NCBI GenBank assembly: GCA_027603945.1
Contig: JADIIU010000087.1
Span: forward strand, 1 to 54,908
Source of the DNA: Terramyces sp. JEL0728
Taxonomy: Eukaryota > Chytridiomycota > Chytridiomycetes > Rhizophydiales > Terramycetaceae
Direction: 5' to 3'
DNA length: 54,908 nt
The stretch's first letter is position 1; the number at the start of each line of letters is the position of its first letter. Shown here piece by piece: positions 1 to 10,414 of the stretch. The notes below the pieces were generated by a model. It saw nothing but the letters and a program-made list of their open reading frames with translations, had not been told where the DNA came from and made no database searches. Made by a program: the position numbers and the translations under genes.

Positions 1-73
1 TTTTACTGGCACATTCTTTTACAATTTAATATTTGTGAAACTTTGAAACCCCCCAATCTGAACCTTGAAAAAA

Positions 74-892
<819 letters not shown>

Positions 893-1082
893 TAAATTTG
901 TCGATCAATTGCAAGTTCTCGATGGGTGGATCAAGAACGCAATGCTTGTATTAAAGGCGCATTAAGTATGAGTCACTCAATAGCTGCCTACTAATGAATG
1001 GGAAAGAATACAGCAAATCCGAATTCCCGACGGGCCAAAACGTATAAATTCCGCACAGATGAATCAAAATTAATTTACCCGA

Positions 1083-1846
1083 ATGAACAACTGGACTGGA
1101 AATACAATCTTGATCACTGGCGGAGGTACCGGTATCGGCCTGGCATTTGCAACACGACTACTAAAAGATGGAAACAAAGTCATCCTGGTAGGAAGAAGGA
1201 AAGATGTACTGGAAAAAGCAAAACAAGAAACACCTAGTTTCGAGTACATTGTAGGAGACGTCGGTACGGAACAAGGCCGACAAGATCTCTACCAAACAGC
1301 AATCGCAAAATATCCTGCTCTGAATGTGGTGATCAACAATGCAGGTATTCAACGTCCTGTTAGTATTCAAACCCCTGGTTCAGACTGGAAAACTGTGCAA
1401 TCAGAGATAGATATAAACTTGGGTGCACCAATTCATCTATCTATTCTATTCAGCAGCCATTTGTTGAAACAACCACATGCCGCGATAGTTAATGTGACTT
1501 CTGGGTTGTCGTTTGTCCCATACGTAAATTGCCCTGTTTATGCGTCTACGAAAGCCGCATTGCATTCATTCACTTGGTCACTGCGAACTCAATACAAAAA
1601 CACCAATGTTAAAGTAATTGAAATTGTCCCGCCAGCTGTAGATACAGGTGCATGGTATTAACAGTAGATCTTCAAGCTGCTGGGCTGCACAAGTTTGGTG
1701 TCAACGTGGACGTATTTGCTGATTCTGTTTATGCAAGATTAAAGAATGGCGAGGAAGAAGTCGGATTTGGGTTTGCTGAAGAGTCACGACTAAAGTTCAA
1801 GGATGCGTTCGGTGCTACCTTTGAAGCACTAAACAGTCGTCATTAA
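1083..1846 (+). CDS. Short-chain dehydrogenase/reductase (DltE-like)
   Basis: Classical SDR oxidoreductase of 247 aa; exons 1083-1647 and 1668-1846 with a 20-nt intron. The N-terminal nucleotide-binding glycine motif TGGGTGIG is at residues 13-20, NNAG near residue 88, the catalytic Ser in the VNVTSG stretch, and YASTK supplies the Tyr-x-x-x-Lys pair near residue 158. The segment after the intron (DLQAAGLHKFGV) matches the C-terminal region of the DltE/YciK-type SDRs. Substrate is unknown. There is no signal peptide, so it is probably cytosolic. The stop codon is followed directly by TAAA, making an overlapping AATAAA. It lies 43 nt upstream of the UBX gene on the same strand. Confidence 0.88.
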
Positions 1847-1888
1847 TAAACACATTAAAATTAATTTTAACTTTTGAATTGCATCTGG

Positions 1889-2863
1889 ATGAGCAGTGAC
1901 AAGGAAACGTTAATTTCAATGGGATTCCCAGAATCTAAAGTCTTGAAAGCTTTGAAAAAGACTAATAATGCCGGATTACAGCCTGCAATGGACTGGATTC
2001 TGGCCCACCAAGACGACCCAGATGTTGAATCGGAAGAAGATACAGGTGAAATCACAGCCGATCAACAAACTGCACAATCACTGAAATGTGACGACTGCGG
2101 TAAATTGCTAAGAGACGGTACATTAATCTAACAGTAGGTGGTGCAGCAGAAAGTAGTTTCAACTAATATAGTGCATGCAGTGAAAACTGGCCATGTTAAT
2201 TTCTCTGAATCAATAGCACAAATAAAACCATTAACGGAAGAGGAAAAGAAACAGAAAGTCAAAGACCTTGAAGCAAGAGTAGCTATTCGCAGAGAAGAAA
2301 AACGACAAGAACGTGAACGTGAAGAACGGCAAAAAGAAACTGTTCGTAGAACTACTGGCGCTGAAATGCAATTGATTAGAGAGAAACTCCAACAAGAAGA
2401 AATGCAGAAACAGGTTGAAGCCAGGAAAAGACAAAAGGAAGAAGATCGAATTGCTAAAGAACGAGTCAGGAAGCAGTTGGAAGCGGATAAACTCGAACGA
2501 CATCGACAAGTAATAGGGCTTAATATAGGCGGAAGAACGTAAACGATTGGCGGAAGGGAAACCTGCTCCTGTTCAACAACCAGTTGTCCAAGCAGTTCAA
2601 CAGCCAACAAAAGATTACAACGAAACCAGAATCCAGGTACTTTGCATTTAATTTAGATCCGAGTGCCTAACGGAGCACCTATTACAAAAGTGTTCAATGC
2701 AGAAGATAAATTATCCGCAGTTTATGACTTTGTGAAATTGCAGTACCTAAATGAATTTAAATTGATGCAAACTTTTCCACGCAAGGTTCTAGATGGGCCT
2801 TGTTTGAACCAAAGTTTAAAAGAATTAGGACTGGTACCATCTGCAGCCCTAGTTGTGCAATAA
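1889..2863 (+). CDS. UBA-UBX domain protein (UBXN1/SAKS1-like)
   Basis: Predicted Cdc48/p97 cofactor that binds ubiquitin through UBA and Cdc48 through UBX. Five exons: 1889-2117, 2138-2152, 2172-2509, 2529-2636 and 2657-2863, giving 298 aa. An N-terminal UBA (ETLISMGFPESKVLKALK) is followed by a C2H2-like finger (KCDDCGKLLRD, then MHAVKTGH), PLTEEEKKQK, a long charged coiled coil and a C-terminal UBX domain (RVPNGAPITKVFNAEDKLSA, ending LGLVPSAALVVQ). Order and spacing match metazoan UBXN1. Introns are 20, 19, 19 and 20 nt. Exon 2 is only 15 nt and encodes the link between the two halves of the zinc finger. An upstream in-frame ATG at 1874 is possible but less like the family. The stop lies inside CAATAAA. 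Confidence 0.9.
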
Positions 2864-3106
2864 ATAGCTGTGTCATGATTTGTGTAATTGCTGTGTTTCG
2901 GTTGTGTTACATTGCTGAAACAATGAGTAACACGGGGATGTAGACAATGATTTGACAGGGATTTTGACATGTCTGGGCTACGATAAGCTTGCACTGTCGA
3001 TTCTATTTTCTCAAGTATGTTTGAAATACCAGCAGTAAAATAGTAGGAAATAAGCTTTATTTTGATAAAAGTTTTAATGTTTCAGTAGAAAATGGTTTTA
3101 TAGAAT

Positions 3107-4572
3107 TCAATATGATAGCAACGAAGTTTGGTCTAGTGAAGAAAAGGGAATCCCCAAGTCTGGCTCAAGCGATAGAATATCATCCATCAAGGAATCCATT
3201 TGTTCGTTCAACCCACTGCCTGTGAATTCTTGCTGGTCTTTCACAATTGGTTGGCCGTGCATATCATATTCAGGCATGTACTCACCGCCGTTGTGCATCA
3301 TAGAGTTGACTCCGGTTCGATGTTGTTCATCTATAGTATTCCATTGATGTTCAGGAAAAGTATCGCCGTGTGTGCGCATGTGTTGTGTGAGATGATCTGA
3401 CCTAGCAAATGATCTTCCGCAATCTGGAACTGTACAGACGTATGGCTTTTCTCCTGTGTGCGATCTTACATGTCTTCGTAAATGTTCTAACCGTTTGAAC
3501 TGTCTTCCACAGGTTTCAAATGGACAGACGTGTGTTTTTTCAGTTTGTCCTCCTATTGACGATCTTCTGCCTTCTCTTCCTCTATGTGGATGATATGGGG
3601 AGCGGTTTGGCTCTGATCCTGGTTGGACTGGTTCAAAATTCCTGTAAAACATTGGTTTGGATTCGGTGCTATACTCTGGATTAAACATTGATGGTAAGTT
3701 TGCAGTGTAATTACGATTAGCAGGTGGTTGCATGAAGCTTAATTGCGGACTGGCATTGCCCAATTCTGGAGAGTGAGTGACATGATTAGAATGTGCAGAG
3801 ATTGCCGGTGACATATGAAGGTTTTGGCGTGGAGACATATGAACTCCTCCAGAAGAGAATGATCGCCTTCGCTGAGGAGAAGTGTCATACATCATTGGCG
3901 AGCCAGAGCCCATGTTACCACTCAGTTGGTGCGGTTGGACATAGTCGTAGCTTCCCTTCATCATGTTCATTTGGGGAGTTTGTGGTCTGACTGGTTGTGC
4001 TGGAGGCATGGCATTAATTGATGGTAAACAATGAAGGCGGGCTTGTTCCATCGCTTGGGCCATGGTCATCTGGACTTTTGGCTGAGTGCAGGAAGGTTGT
4101 CCAGCAGCTTCTCTTTTCAAATCTCTTTCCAATGCATCCTACAATTAGCAAGAATTACCAAGAATAGCTTGTCGTGCTTGACTGAAAACCAGTAAAATAC
4201 TTTTTGTTTCTTTTGCGTTCGAATGCACTGGTTTTCATACAAGAATTTGAGGAATGGAGAACGAGAGTCTTCCAACGTTGAATCAGCCATTGGCTTTAGG
4301 TTGCGCAAATCAGAGAATATTCCCTCTTCGAATTTCTTTTGCATTACTACTTTTCTTCCCAAGCATTCAAATCGATAAACTAGCGAGCGGACAATGTCTG
4401 TTCCTGTAATATGAAAGAGCTCGTTCCATAGTACGCACGAAACTGATTCTCCATTCGGTAGAGGATATCTCCTTATTGTTTCATTGTGGTTCCAGTTTAC
4501 TGGTGCTGTTGATAAAAATAATTTAAAGCCTTCCAAATGGCCTTCGTCGTATGTATCTGCGTTGGGATCCAT
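3107..4572 (-). CDS. STE12: Ste12-type transcription factor with C2H2 zinc fingers
   Basis: Transcription factor downstream of a MAPK cascade; in fungi it controls mating, filamentation or infection structures. Exons (minus) are 4572-4159 and 4138-3107, 481 aa, with a 20-nt intron at 4139-4158. The STE homeodomain-like region includes ESVSCVLWNELFHITGTDIV, KFEEGIFSDLRNLKP and IRTQKKQKVFYWFSV, then LFL|DALERDLKRE across the intron. Two C2H2 fingers follow (CPFETCGRQFKRLEHLRRH, CTVPDCGRSFARSDHLTQH). This STE plus C2H2 order is that of filamentous fungi and early-diverging lineages; Saccharomyces Ste12 lacks the fingers. The frame stays open to an ATG at 4707, which would add 45 residues; MDPNADTYDEG at 4572 resembles other Ste12 starts. 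The middle is Gln/Ser/Met-rich and probably disordered. Confidence 0.93.
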
Positions 4573-4896
4573 GATAAATGTGAACTTGGATTCGAAAGAA
4601 TTTAAAAAAGGTGACTCTATCCACGATGATATATGGGATTTGAGAGGGGCTTGAGGTGATTGTTCCTTAAAAGAGGACCCTTGAAATATTGCCGTTTCCC
4701 GCCACATTGGGCGTTTATTCTAACCAGATGATACGAAGAGAATTTGTTTTAGTTGGATGGAATAAGTAATTAGACCCCCTAATTAATTCGCCTGTACTAC
4801 ACCAACTCAATTGCAAGGCCGCGTAATGGTGCACACCGTGGATAATGAAAAATTTTTACTCTGCTGTCCATCCACCTCCCAAATTCCATCAATTGA

Positions 4897-5336
4897 ATGA
4901 ATTACTATGACCGCCTTGAAATCAAGAATACCGCCTCACTGAGGGAAATACGACAAGCCTACCAGCAACTGTGTCTCAAAGTAAAACAATATTAACCAGT
5001 TTCATCCGGATAAAAGTCAACACGACCCCCAAGTGTTTTACGGAATCCAGCAAGGTATTTATTCCTAATGCAGCATATCAAGTACTATCGGATACGGAAA
5101 AGCGCTACGAGTATGACCAATTATTAGGAAAGTCCAACTTGGCAGGTGCCGTGCAGGCTGAGGTAGATTTAGACGATATGGAATACGACGAAGATAGTCT
5201 TACATATTCATATGGCTGTCGATGCGGTGGGTTGTACACAGTCACAGAAGAGCAGTTGGAAGGCGGGATTGCAGGGACAGAGTGTAATCAATGCTCACTG
5301 TGTGTAAAAATACACTACCAACTTGCGGAAGAATAA
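4897..5336 (+). CDS. DPH4: Diphthamide biosynthesis protein 4 (J domain + CSL zinc finger)
   Basis: J-domain protein supporting the first step of diphthamide formation on elongation factor 2. Exons 4897-4980, 5000-5054 and 5074-5336 give 133 aa. The J domain spans MNYYDRLEI to DTEKRYEYDQLL, with the HPD triad (FHPDK) directly after the first intron. The CSL zinc finger shows CRCGG, then CNQCSLCVKI. Both introns are 19 nt and end in CAG. The start is fixed by a TGA immediately before the ATG. Stop to stop, it is 50 nt from the convergent PCCA gene. Confidence 0.92.
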
Positions 5337-5386
5337 TCGTTTATTATCATACACTGCAATTGTTTACGTTGCCAAACACCAATAAT

Positions 5387-7473
5387 TTATACTTGGCTTT
5401 CATTCTTTACAAGGGGGGGTTCATTTTCCAGTTCAATAAGCAACTGCGGTTAATAAAGATTACTTGGTCAGCCAAAACTCGCTCATTCAACTCGACATGA
5501 ATCTTTTTCACCATTCCATTCCTGGGACACCGCAGCATATTCTGCATCTTCATTGCTTCTATCACGCAAAGTACTTGTCCCTTTCTTACATATTGATCTG
5601 GGCTGCAGTTGATTGAAAGAATGGTCCCTGGCATTGGCGATTGGATATTCTTGGTGTTGATACTCGTTAATGTGGTCAGCAAGTGCTCTGAGAGACTGTG
5701 CTGAATAGGAGTTTTTACCGAGACTTCAAATCTGGTTCCTTTCAGCTGTATTACAAATCCTAAATATGTATTACTGTGCTGTAATATGTAAGTGTGATCG
5801 TTGACTGTCGTCATGTTTCCATTTTGTGTTATCTTGTAAATTTTGCTATCGATTTCACACTCTAAACTGTCGTTGTTGTATTTGGTGATATTTACTTCAA
5901 ACGTAGAGTCTGCAACAGTAATAAATAGTTTAGCATAGTTGCTTTGATTTGAAACGATGTTGCCGTTTTGAATCCAACTATTTTCACTTTCCTTTCGTTT
6001 CAGGAAAAGTAGTCCTGCCAGCATAGCCATGTCATACTTTTCATAGTCTTTGATCAAATAGCCGGAAAATCCTTCTGGATAAACGGAAGGCAAAAAGCTT
6101 GTGTGGGTATCGCCAGCTTGAAACACTGGCTGTTCCAGAATATCACGCAGTAATGGGATATTGTTTGTTACACCTTTGTAAAAGCATTATATACCTTCAA
6201 TGACGTACGAATCCAGCGCTATCTTCATCTTTTCAATGGCCAGCATCCTGTTTTCCGCGTGAACACACAGTTTGCTGATCAAAGGGTCATAATACATGGA
6301 AATTTCAGTGCCTTGTGTAATTCCAGAATCATTTCGCACCCCTGCGATTTGCGGCTCGACGTATTTTGAAACTAGACCTACAGAAGGCATAAATGTGGAA
6401 GGATGCTCGGCGTATATTCTTGACTCCATAGCCCAGCCATTAATTGCTACATCTTCTTGAGTAAATCGTAGTTTTTCCCCATTGGCAACGCGAATCATTT
6501 CTTCCACTAAATCCAAGCCAGTTACGAGTTCGGTTATCGGGTGTTCACTAAATAAAACTACAATTACACTTGAAGTCTGGTGTTCATTTCCAGAAAGTAA
6601 TAGTCTTCTCCATCTACCAAAAATTCACATGTTCCTGCTGAATAATATCCAACTGCCTTTGCTAATGAAACCGCTTGCTCGCCCATCTTTTTTCGTAGTT
6701 CCGGCGATAAATTCGGACTAGGAGATTCTTCCAATACCTTTTGACTTCTCCGTTGAATTGAGCATTCACGCTCTGGCAAATAAACTATACTTCCAAACTG
6801 ATCTCCTATTAATTGAAATTCAATATGGCGTGGATTTAATAAATACTTTTCAATTAATACTCTGGAATCTCCAAAACTTGATTCAGCTTCCGTTTGTGCA
6901 ATCTTTAAATTTTCCAACAGCTCTGATTCCGACCAGCATATTCTCATTCCTTTTCCTCCTCCTCCAGCACTTGCTTTTATTATCACCGGATATCCAATGT
7001 CGTTTCCTATCTGAATAGCTTGTTCATCACTCGAAACTTCACCGTTAAATCCAGGAATGGATTTAACACCTGCTTGTGCAGCTACCTGCTTACTGGCAAT
7101 CTTGTCTCCCATCATCGCCATTGATTTGCTATTCGGCCCAATAAATGATATATTCTGACTCTCCAAAAACTGTACGAATTTGTAGTTTTCACTGAGGAAT
7201 CCATATCCCGGGTGTATAGCTTCACTATTGGTTTGTTTGAATATGTCCAAAATCCTTTGCGAATTAAGGTAGCTGTTCTTTGACTCTGCTGAACCCTAAA
7301 TTAAGATGAACTACAATCAGATAGGATTCATCTGCCATTCTAACATGGAGGGAATTACAGTCTTCGCTGGAATATACAGACACAGTTTTGATTCCCATCT
7401 TTTTCGCAGTTTTGATTATCCTGCAAGCGATTTCTCCTCTATTTGCAATCAATATTTTCTGTATTTTTCGCAT
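5387..7473 (-). CDS. PCCA: Propionyl-CoA carboxylase alpha subunit (biotin carboxylase)
   Basis: Biotin-dependent subunit that carboxylates biotin for propionyl-CoA to methylmalonyl-CoA conversion in mitochondria. Exons (minus) are 7473-7315, 7295-6568, 6547-6195, 6173-5464 and 5443-5387, giving 668 aa; introns are 19, 20, 21 and 20 nt. Biotin carboxylase motifs are [22 protein letters not shown], the ATP-grasp loop [25 protein letters not shown] and [14 protein letters not shown]. The BT-type linker ([22 protein letters not shown]) favours PCCA over MCCA. The biotinyl site is EAMKMQN. The last intron restores the terminal strand LLIELE. The start is uncertain: the ATG at 7473 gives no obvious presequence, and an open frame runs to an ATG at 7635. 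A further upstream exon overlapping the neighbouring + gene is possible. Confidence 0.9.
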
Positions 7474-7686
7474 CTGTTTTTGAAAAGTTTTCAAGGAATA
7501 TTTTGAATGTCCGCTGGAATTTAGCTTATCACTCTCGGTATATTCAATCTTTCCGCCTGTACCAATACGATCAGGGTATTCCTCAATTTCCTGGCATTGT
7601 TCCTGAAACACTGTACGCGATTGTTCACAAACCAAAGTATTGTTCCTGATAAATATATATTTGCAATTAAACCGAAACTACCATCA

Positions 7687-8439
7687 ATGACGGAGTTAGA
7701 GGTAGGCGTCACCGAGCAACTACTACCAACCATTCGTTCGTCAGCAGCATCTTCCAGCCCAAAGAAAGTAAGTTGGTCAAAAGATGTCCAAGCAGTTCCA
7801 AGAAAATTCTCATTATTTGACCTCGCATACCTGCAAGCATTCATGCTAAACACAATACTCTACAAATTATTACTTTTCTTTTCGTGTTTTGACAGCTCGC
7901 CAAAGATTTACCTGCCAATCGTAATTTACAGGGACTTTTTGTTTCTCATAGTGCAACTGTACCTTGGACATTACATTCATGGAATGGAGTTGATTGGATT
8001 GAAAAATCTAGCCAGAAATTTGCTTAGGATTGTCCAGTTTGGATACTTGGCGCAGCTAACACTTTGCTCGTCGTTGGTAGTTGCGCAATCTTGTCCTTCC
8101 AATTTCTCAATACTGTCAAATTGCGTATCGCATCTTGACGAATACAAAATGCTCTTTACACAAAAGAATGCGATTGTACTTGTTTGCGTGTTTTTGGTTC
8201 ATGTCAATGTATTTGGAGTGGTGCTGACATTGAACGTACTCTCGACTACAAGAAAGAGGCAGAAAATGATTGACTTGTACCAGAAAAGGTGGATATTTGT
8301 GCTTTTTATCGGGTTGTCTGCGATGGTACCTGTATTGTGGTTGTGTCCTCTACAGTTCCCCTTCAATCTATTATCAGAGAATTCAGTTATAAACGCAGTC
8401 TTCAATTTACTCTTCAGCAGTACTGCAATGCAAGATTGA
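7687..8439 (+). CDS. Multipass membrane protein of unknown function
   Basis: 250 aa in one exon from the ATG at 7687; an in-frame ATG at 7597 would overlap the divergent PCCA gene more. After a hydrophilic N-terminus of about 50 residues there are roughly five hydrophobic segments, including ILYKLLLFFSCF, FLFLIVQLYLGHYI, AIVLVCVFLVHVNVFGVVLT and FVLFIGLSAMVPVLWL. I recognise no family. Its end is 37 nt from the end of the convergent bisphosphatase gene. Confidence 0.7.
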   Translation: MTELEVGVTEQLLPTIRSSAASSSPKKVSWSKDVQAVPRKFSLFDLAYLQAFMLNTILYKLLLFFSCFDSSPKIYLPIVIYRDFLFLIVQLYLGHYIHGMELIGLKNLARNLLRIVQFGYLAQLTLCSSLVVAQSCPSNFSILSNCVSHLDEYKMLFTQKNAIVLVCVFLVHVNVFGVVLTLNVLSTTRKRQKMIDLYQKRWIFVLFIGLSAMVPVLWLCPLQFPFNLLSENSVINAVFNLLFSSTAMQD

Positions 8440-8476
8440 ACTGCAAACATTATAGAATAGTAATAAATGGTGAATA

Positions 8477-9373
8477 TTAAAAGAATTCAGAGTTGAATAA
8501 TTCTACTTCCTTTGCAGATCCAAAACACACACCAACTACTTCATTCAGATCAGTGATTGGCAGGTCCAATACACTCTTTCCATTCTTGAAATTGCTAGAT
8601 TTGCCCCCGCTTGCTTCAACAATCAATGCAATCGCACAGCATTCATAAACTAGGCGAAGTTTACTTGGGATGTTTGATAATACGCCTTGCCCCTTTGATA
8701 GCATGTGAAATATATCAGGAACTAGACCGCCAGTGTAACGTAAGGTATACCCACGGTCAATCCAGTGGTTTACCAACTTTTTGTAAGTTTCATTTTGGTT
8801 GACATATCGTAAATTTCCTGGACTGAATGTCGTTGCGATTTCAGCAATTGAAAATGTTTTAATGTACTTCCATTGGTTGTTAATCAAAGTCAATTCAATA
8901 CAAGTACGGCCTTTTAGTGAATGCTTGTCATTAATGGCGAGTGCAACACTTGTCTTTGGACCATATACTGCCATTAAAGCTATTGCTTGGTCATGTCCAC
9001 TTTGATTCATAAAACTCCCAGGCCACACTGATATAATTGTCCCAACAGTAAGGTTGGCATCAAATATAGAGCTGCCATCCAAAGGATCATATGCGACTGA
9101 AAACACAGGTTCCTCTGCTCGAGTATTATTGAGATACGGGTGTTCTTCCGAGGACCACAATGAACAAAATTCTGGCAGTCTGCTTGAAATCATGTCATCA
9201 ATGTCCTTGTCCGCTTTTAATTGCAAATCACCAAAATCATTCTGGGTTCCATTCTGGTCAGTTTCGAATTCACCATTGTACAGCTTGGCGCTGACAGTCT
9301 TTATAGTATCAAGCAAACTGGCAGTGAGTTTCTCTAATTTTTCATCTCCAATGTAGTCTGCAAGATTTACCAT
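8477..9373 (-). CDS. Sedoheptulose-1,7-bisphosphatase-like sugar phosphatase
   Basis: 298 aa, intronless, FBPase/SBPase superfamily. The metal- and phosphate-binding motif DPLDGSSIFDANLTVGTI is at residues 96-113, preceded by WSSEEHP. The segment VWPGS.....GHDQAIALMAVYGPKT and the later RYTGGLVPDIFH, GQGVLSN, CCAIALIVEASGG match chloroplast-type SBPase better than gluconeogenic FBPase. It is expected to remove the C1 phosphate of sedoheptulose-1,7-bisphosphate or fructose-1,6-bisphosphate, which in a non-photosynthetic cell would feed ribose synthesis. The C-terminus (NSEFF) has no PTS1. Its start codon is 10 nt from that of PEX10 on the other strand. Substrate choice between SBP and FBP is inference. 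Confidence 0.85.
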   Translation of the reverse strand: MVNLADYIGDEKLEKLTASLLDTIKTVSAKLYNGEFETDQNGTQNDFGDLQLKADKDIDDMISSRLPEFCSLWSSEEHPYLNNTRAEEPVFSVAYDPLDGSSIFDANLTVGTIISVWPGSFMNQSGHDQAIALMAVYGPKTSVALAINDKHSLKGRTCIELTLINNQWKYIKTFSIAEIATTFSPGNLRYVNQNETYKKLVNHWIDRGYTLRYTGGLVPDIFHMLSKGQGVLSNIPSKLRLVYECCAIALIVEASGGKSSNFKNGKSVLDLPITDLNEVVGVCFGSAKEVELFNSEFF

Positions 9374-9383
9374 TTTTCAACAA

Positions 9384-10272
9384 ATGGGTGAAGAATCAGA
9401 AAGTTCAGGTCCACAGTATACCCCAAGACATGCAAATCAATTGAACCCAAGAAATAATTTCCCAACAGCAACGCCTCCGGATATTCTACGATCCGTTCAG
9501 AAGGACGAAACGCATTTGCTGACATTACGTAAAATGTTTATCGAGACAGTCACAAATATGCTTGGTTCTGCATTTGTAATGAAACACAGCGCAATCTTGC
9601 AGGCCATCTCTGATACATTTTATTATGCAACTACAACGTTAATAGGGAATCAAACAATTGGAGAAGAGTACTCTGATGTAGTACTGGACCACGATGGACA
9701 GTATCCATCTTTTTTTAGAAGATTGATGATGGTCGCTCTCTGCGTAGGTTCTCCATTTGCACTTAAAGCAGCATTCAAACGTTTTACTCGGATGGCAAAT
9801 GCGAACAAGGATACGCTGGATTTAATTGCTAAGACAAAACAGTTTATCGCTGGTCCTGTACTGTCATTGCATTTAGCGTTCTTTTACATTTTCGGATCGT
9901 TTTATGAATTATCCAAAAGGGTGCTGGGAATCAAGTATAAGCTTTTGCGCAAGTTACGGAATGGAGAATCGCATGGAGGATATGAAATCTTGGGCTTGCT
10001 TATAGTGATTAGATTAATACTAACCGGTATGAATCGAAAACAAGCAGTAGTTGATTACGAGTAACTTTTTATAATGTAGCGATTCAAAGGAAAAGGAGTC
10101 TTCAAAGAAATGCACGCTGTGCTTGGAAAATCGAAAGAACAGTACATCAACGAGTTGCGGCCATGTGTTCTGTTGGAAATGTATTGCAGATTGGACAAGG
10201 ACAAAACAGGAATGTCCGCTTTGCAGACAATCTCTCTCTCATAACGAATTGGCTCCGCTATTGAATTATTAA
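9384..10272 (+). CDS. PEX10: Peroxisome biogenesis RING E3 ligase PEX10
   Basis: Member of the PEX2-PEX10-PEX12 ubiquitin ligase complex that recycles the import receptor PEX5. Exons 9384-10060 and 10080-10272 give 289 aa; the intron is 19 nt. The N-terminal Pex2/10/12 region with membrane segments ([48 protein letters not shown]) precedes a C3HC4 [32 protein letters not shown]. Without the intron the RING would be lost to a stop directly after VVDYE. Confidence 0.92.
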
Positions 10273-10383
10273 ATTGTATCCAAACTATGTCTAATTGCTG
10301 GTTCATCTCCGACCGGTTTATTTAAAATGTTTTTAATATCGCGTTAGATTAATTTAAAGATTTAATGTCTGAGCGTTCACTGA

Positions 10384-10391
10384 TTTAAATA
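10384..10391 (+). promoter_or_regulatory. TATA-like box of the CBM1/CAP gene
   Basis: TTTAAATA, 23 nt before the ATG at 10415. Position matches the A/T boxes of other secreted-protein genes in this window. Confidence 0.4.
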
Positions 10392-10414
10392 TCGCAACCA
10401 GTCAAATCACATAA

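Noticed and set aside
7476..7577. A possible extra 19-nt intron (GTGATAAGCTAAATTCCAG) upstream of PCCA linking to an Arg-rich presequence-like frame
   Set aside because: The frames do not join in phase and the branch-to-acceptor distance is longer than in the other introns; the PCCA start is left open.
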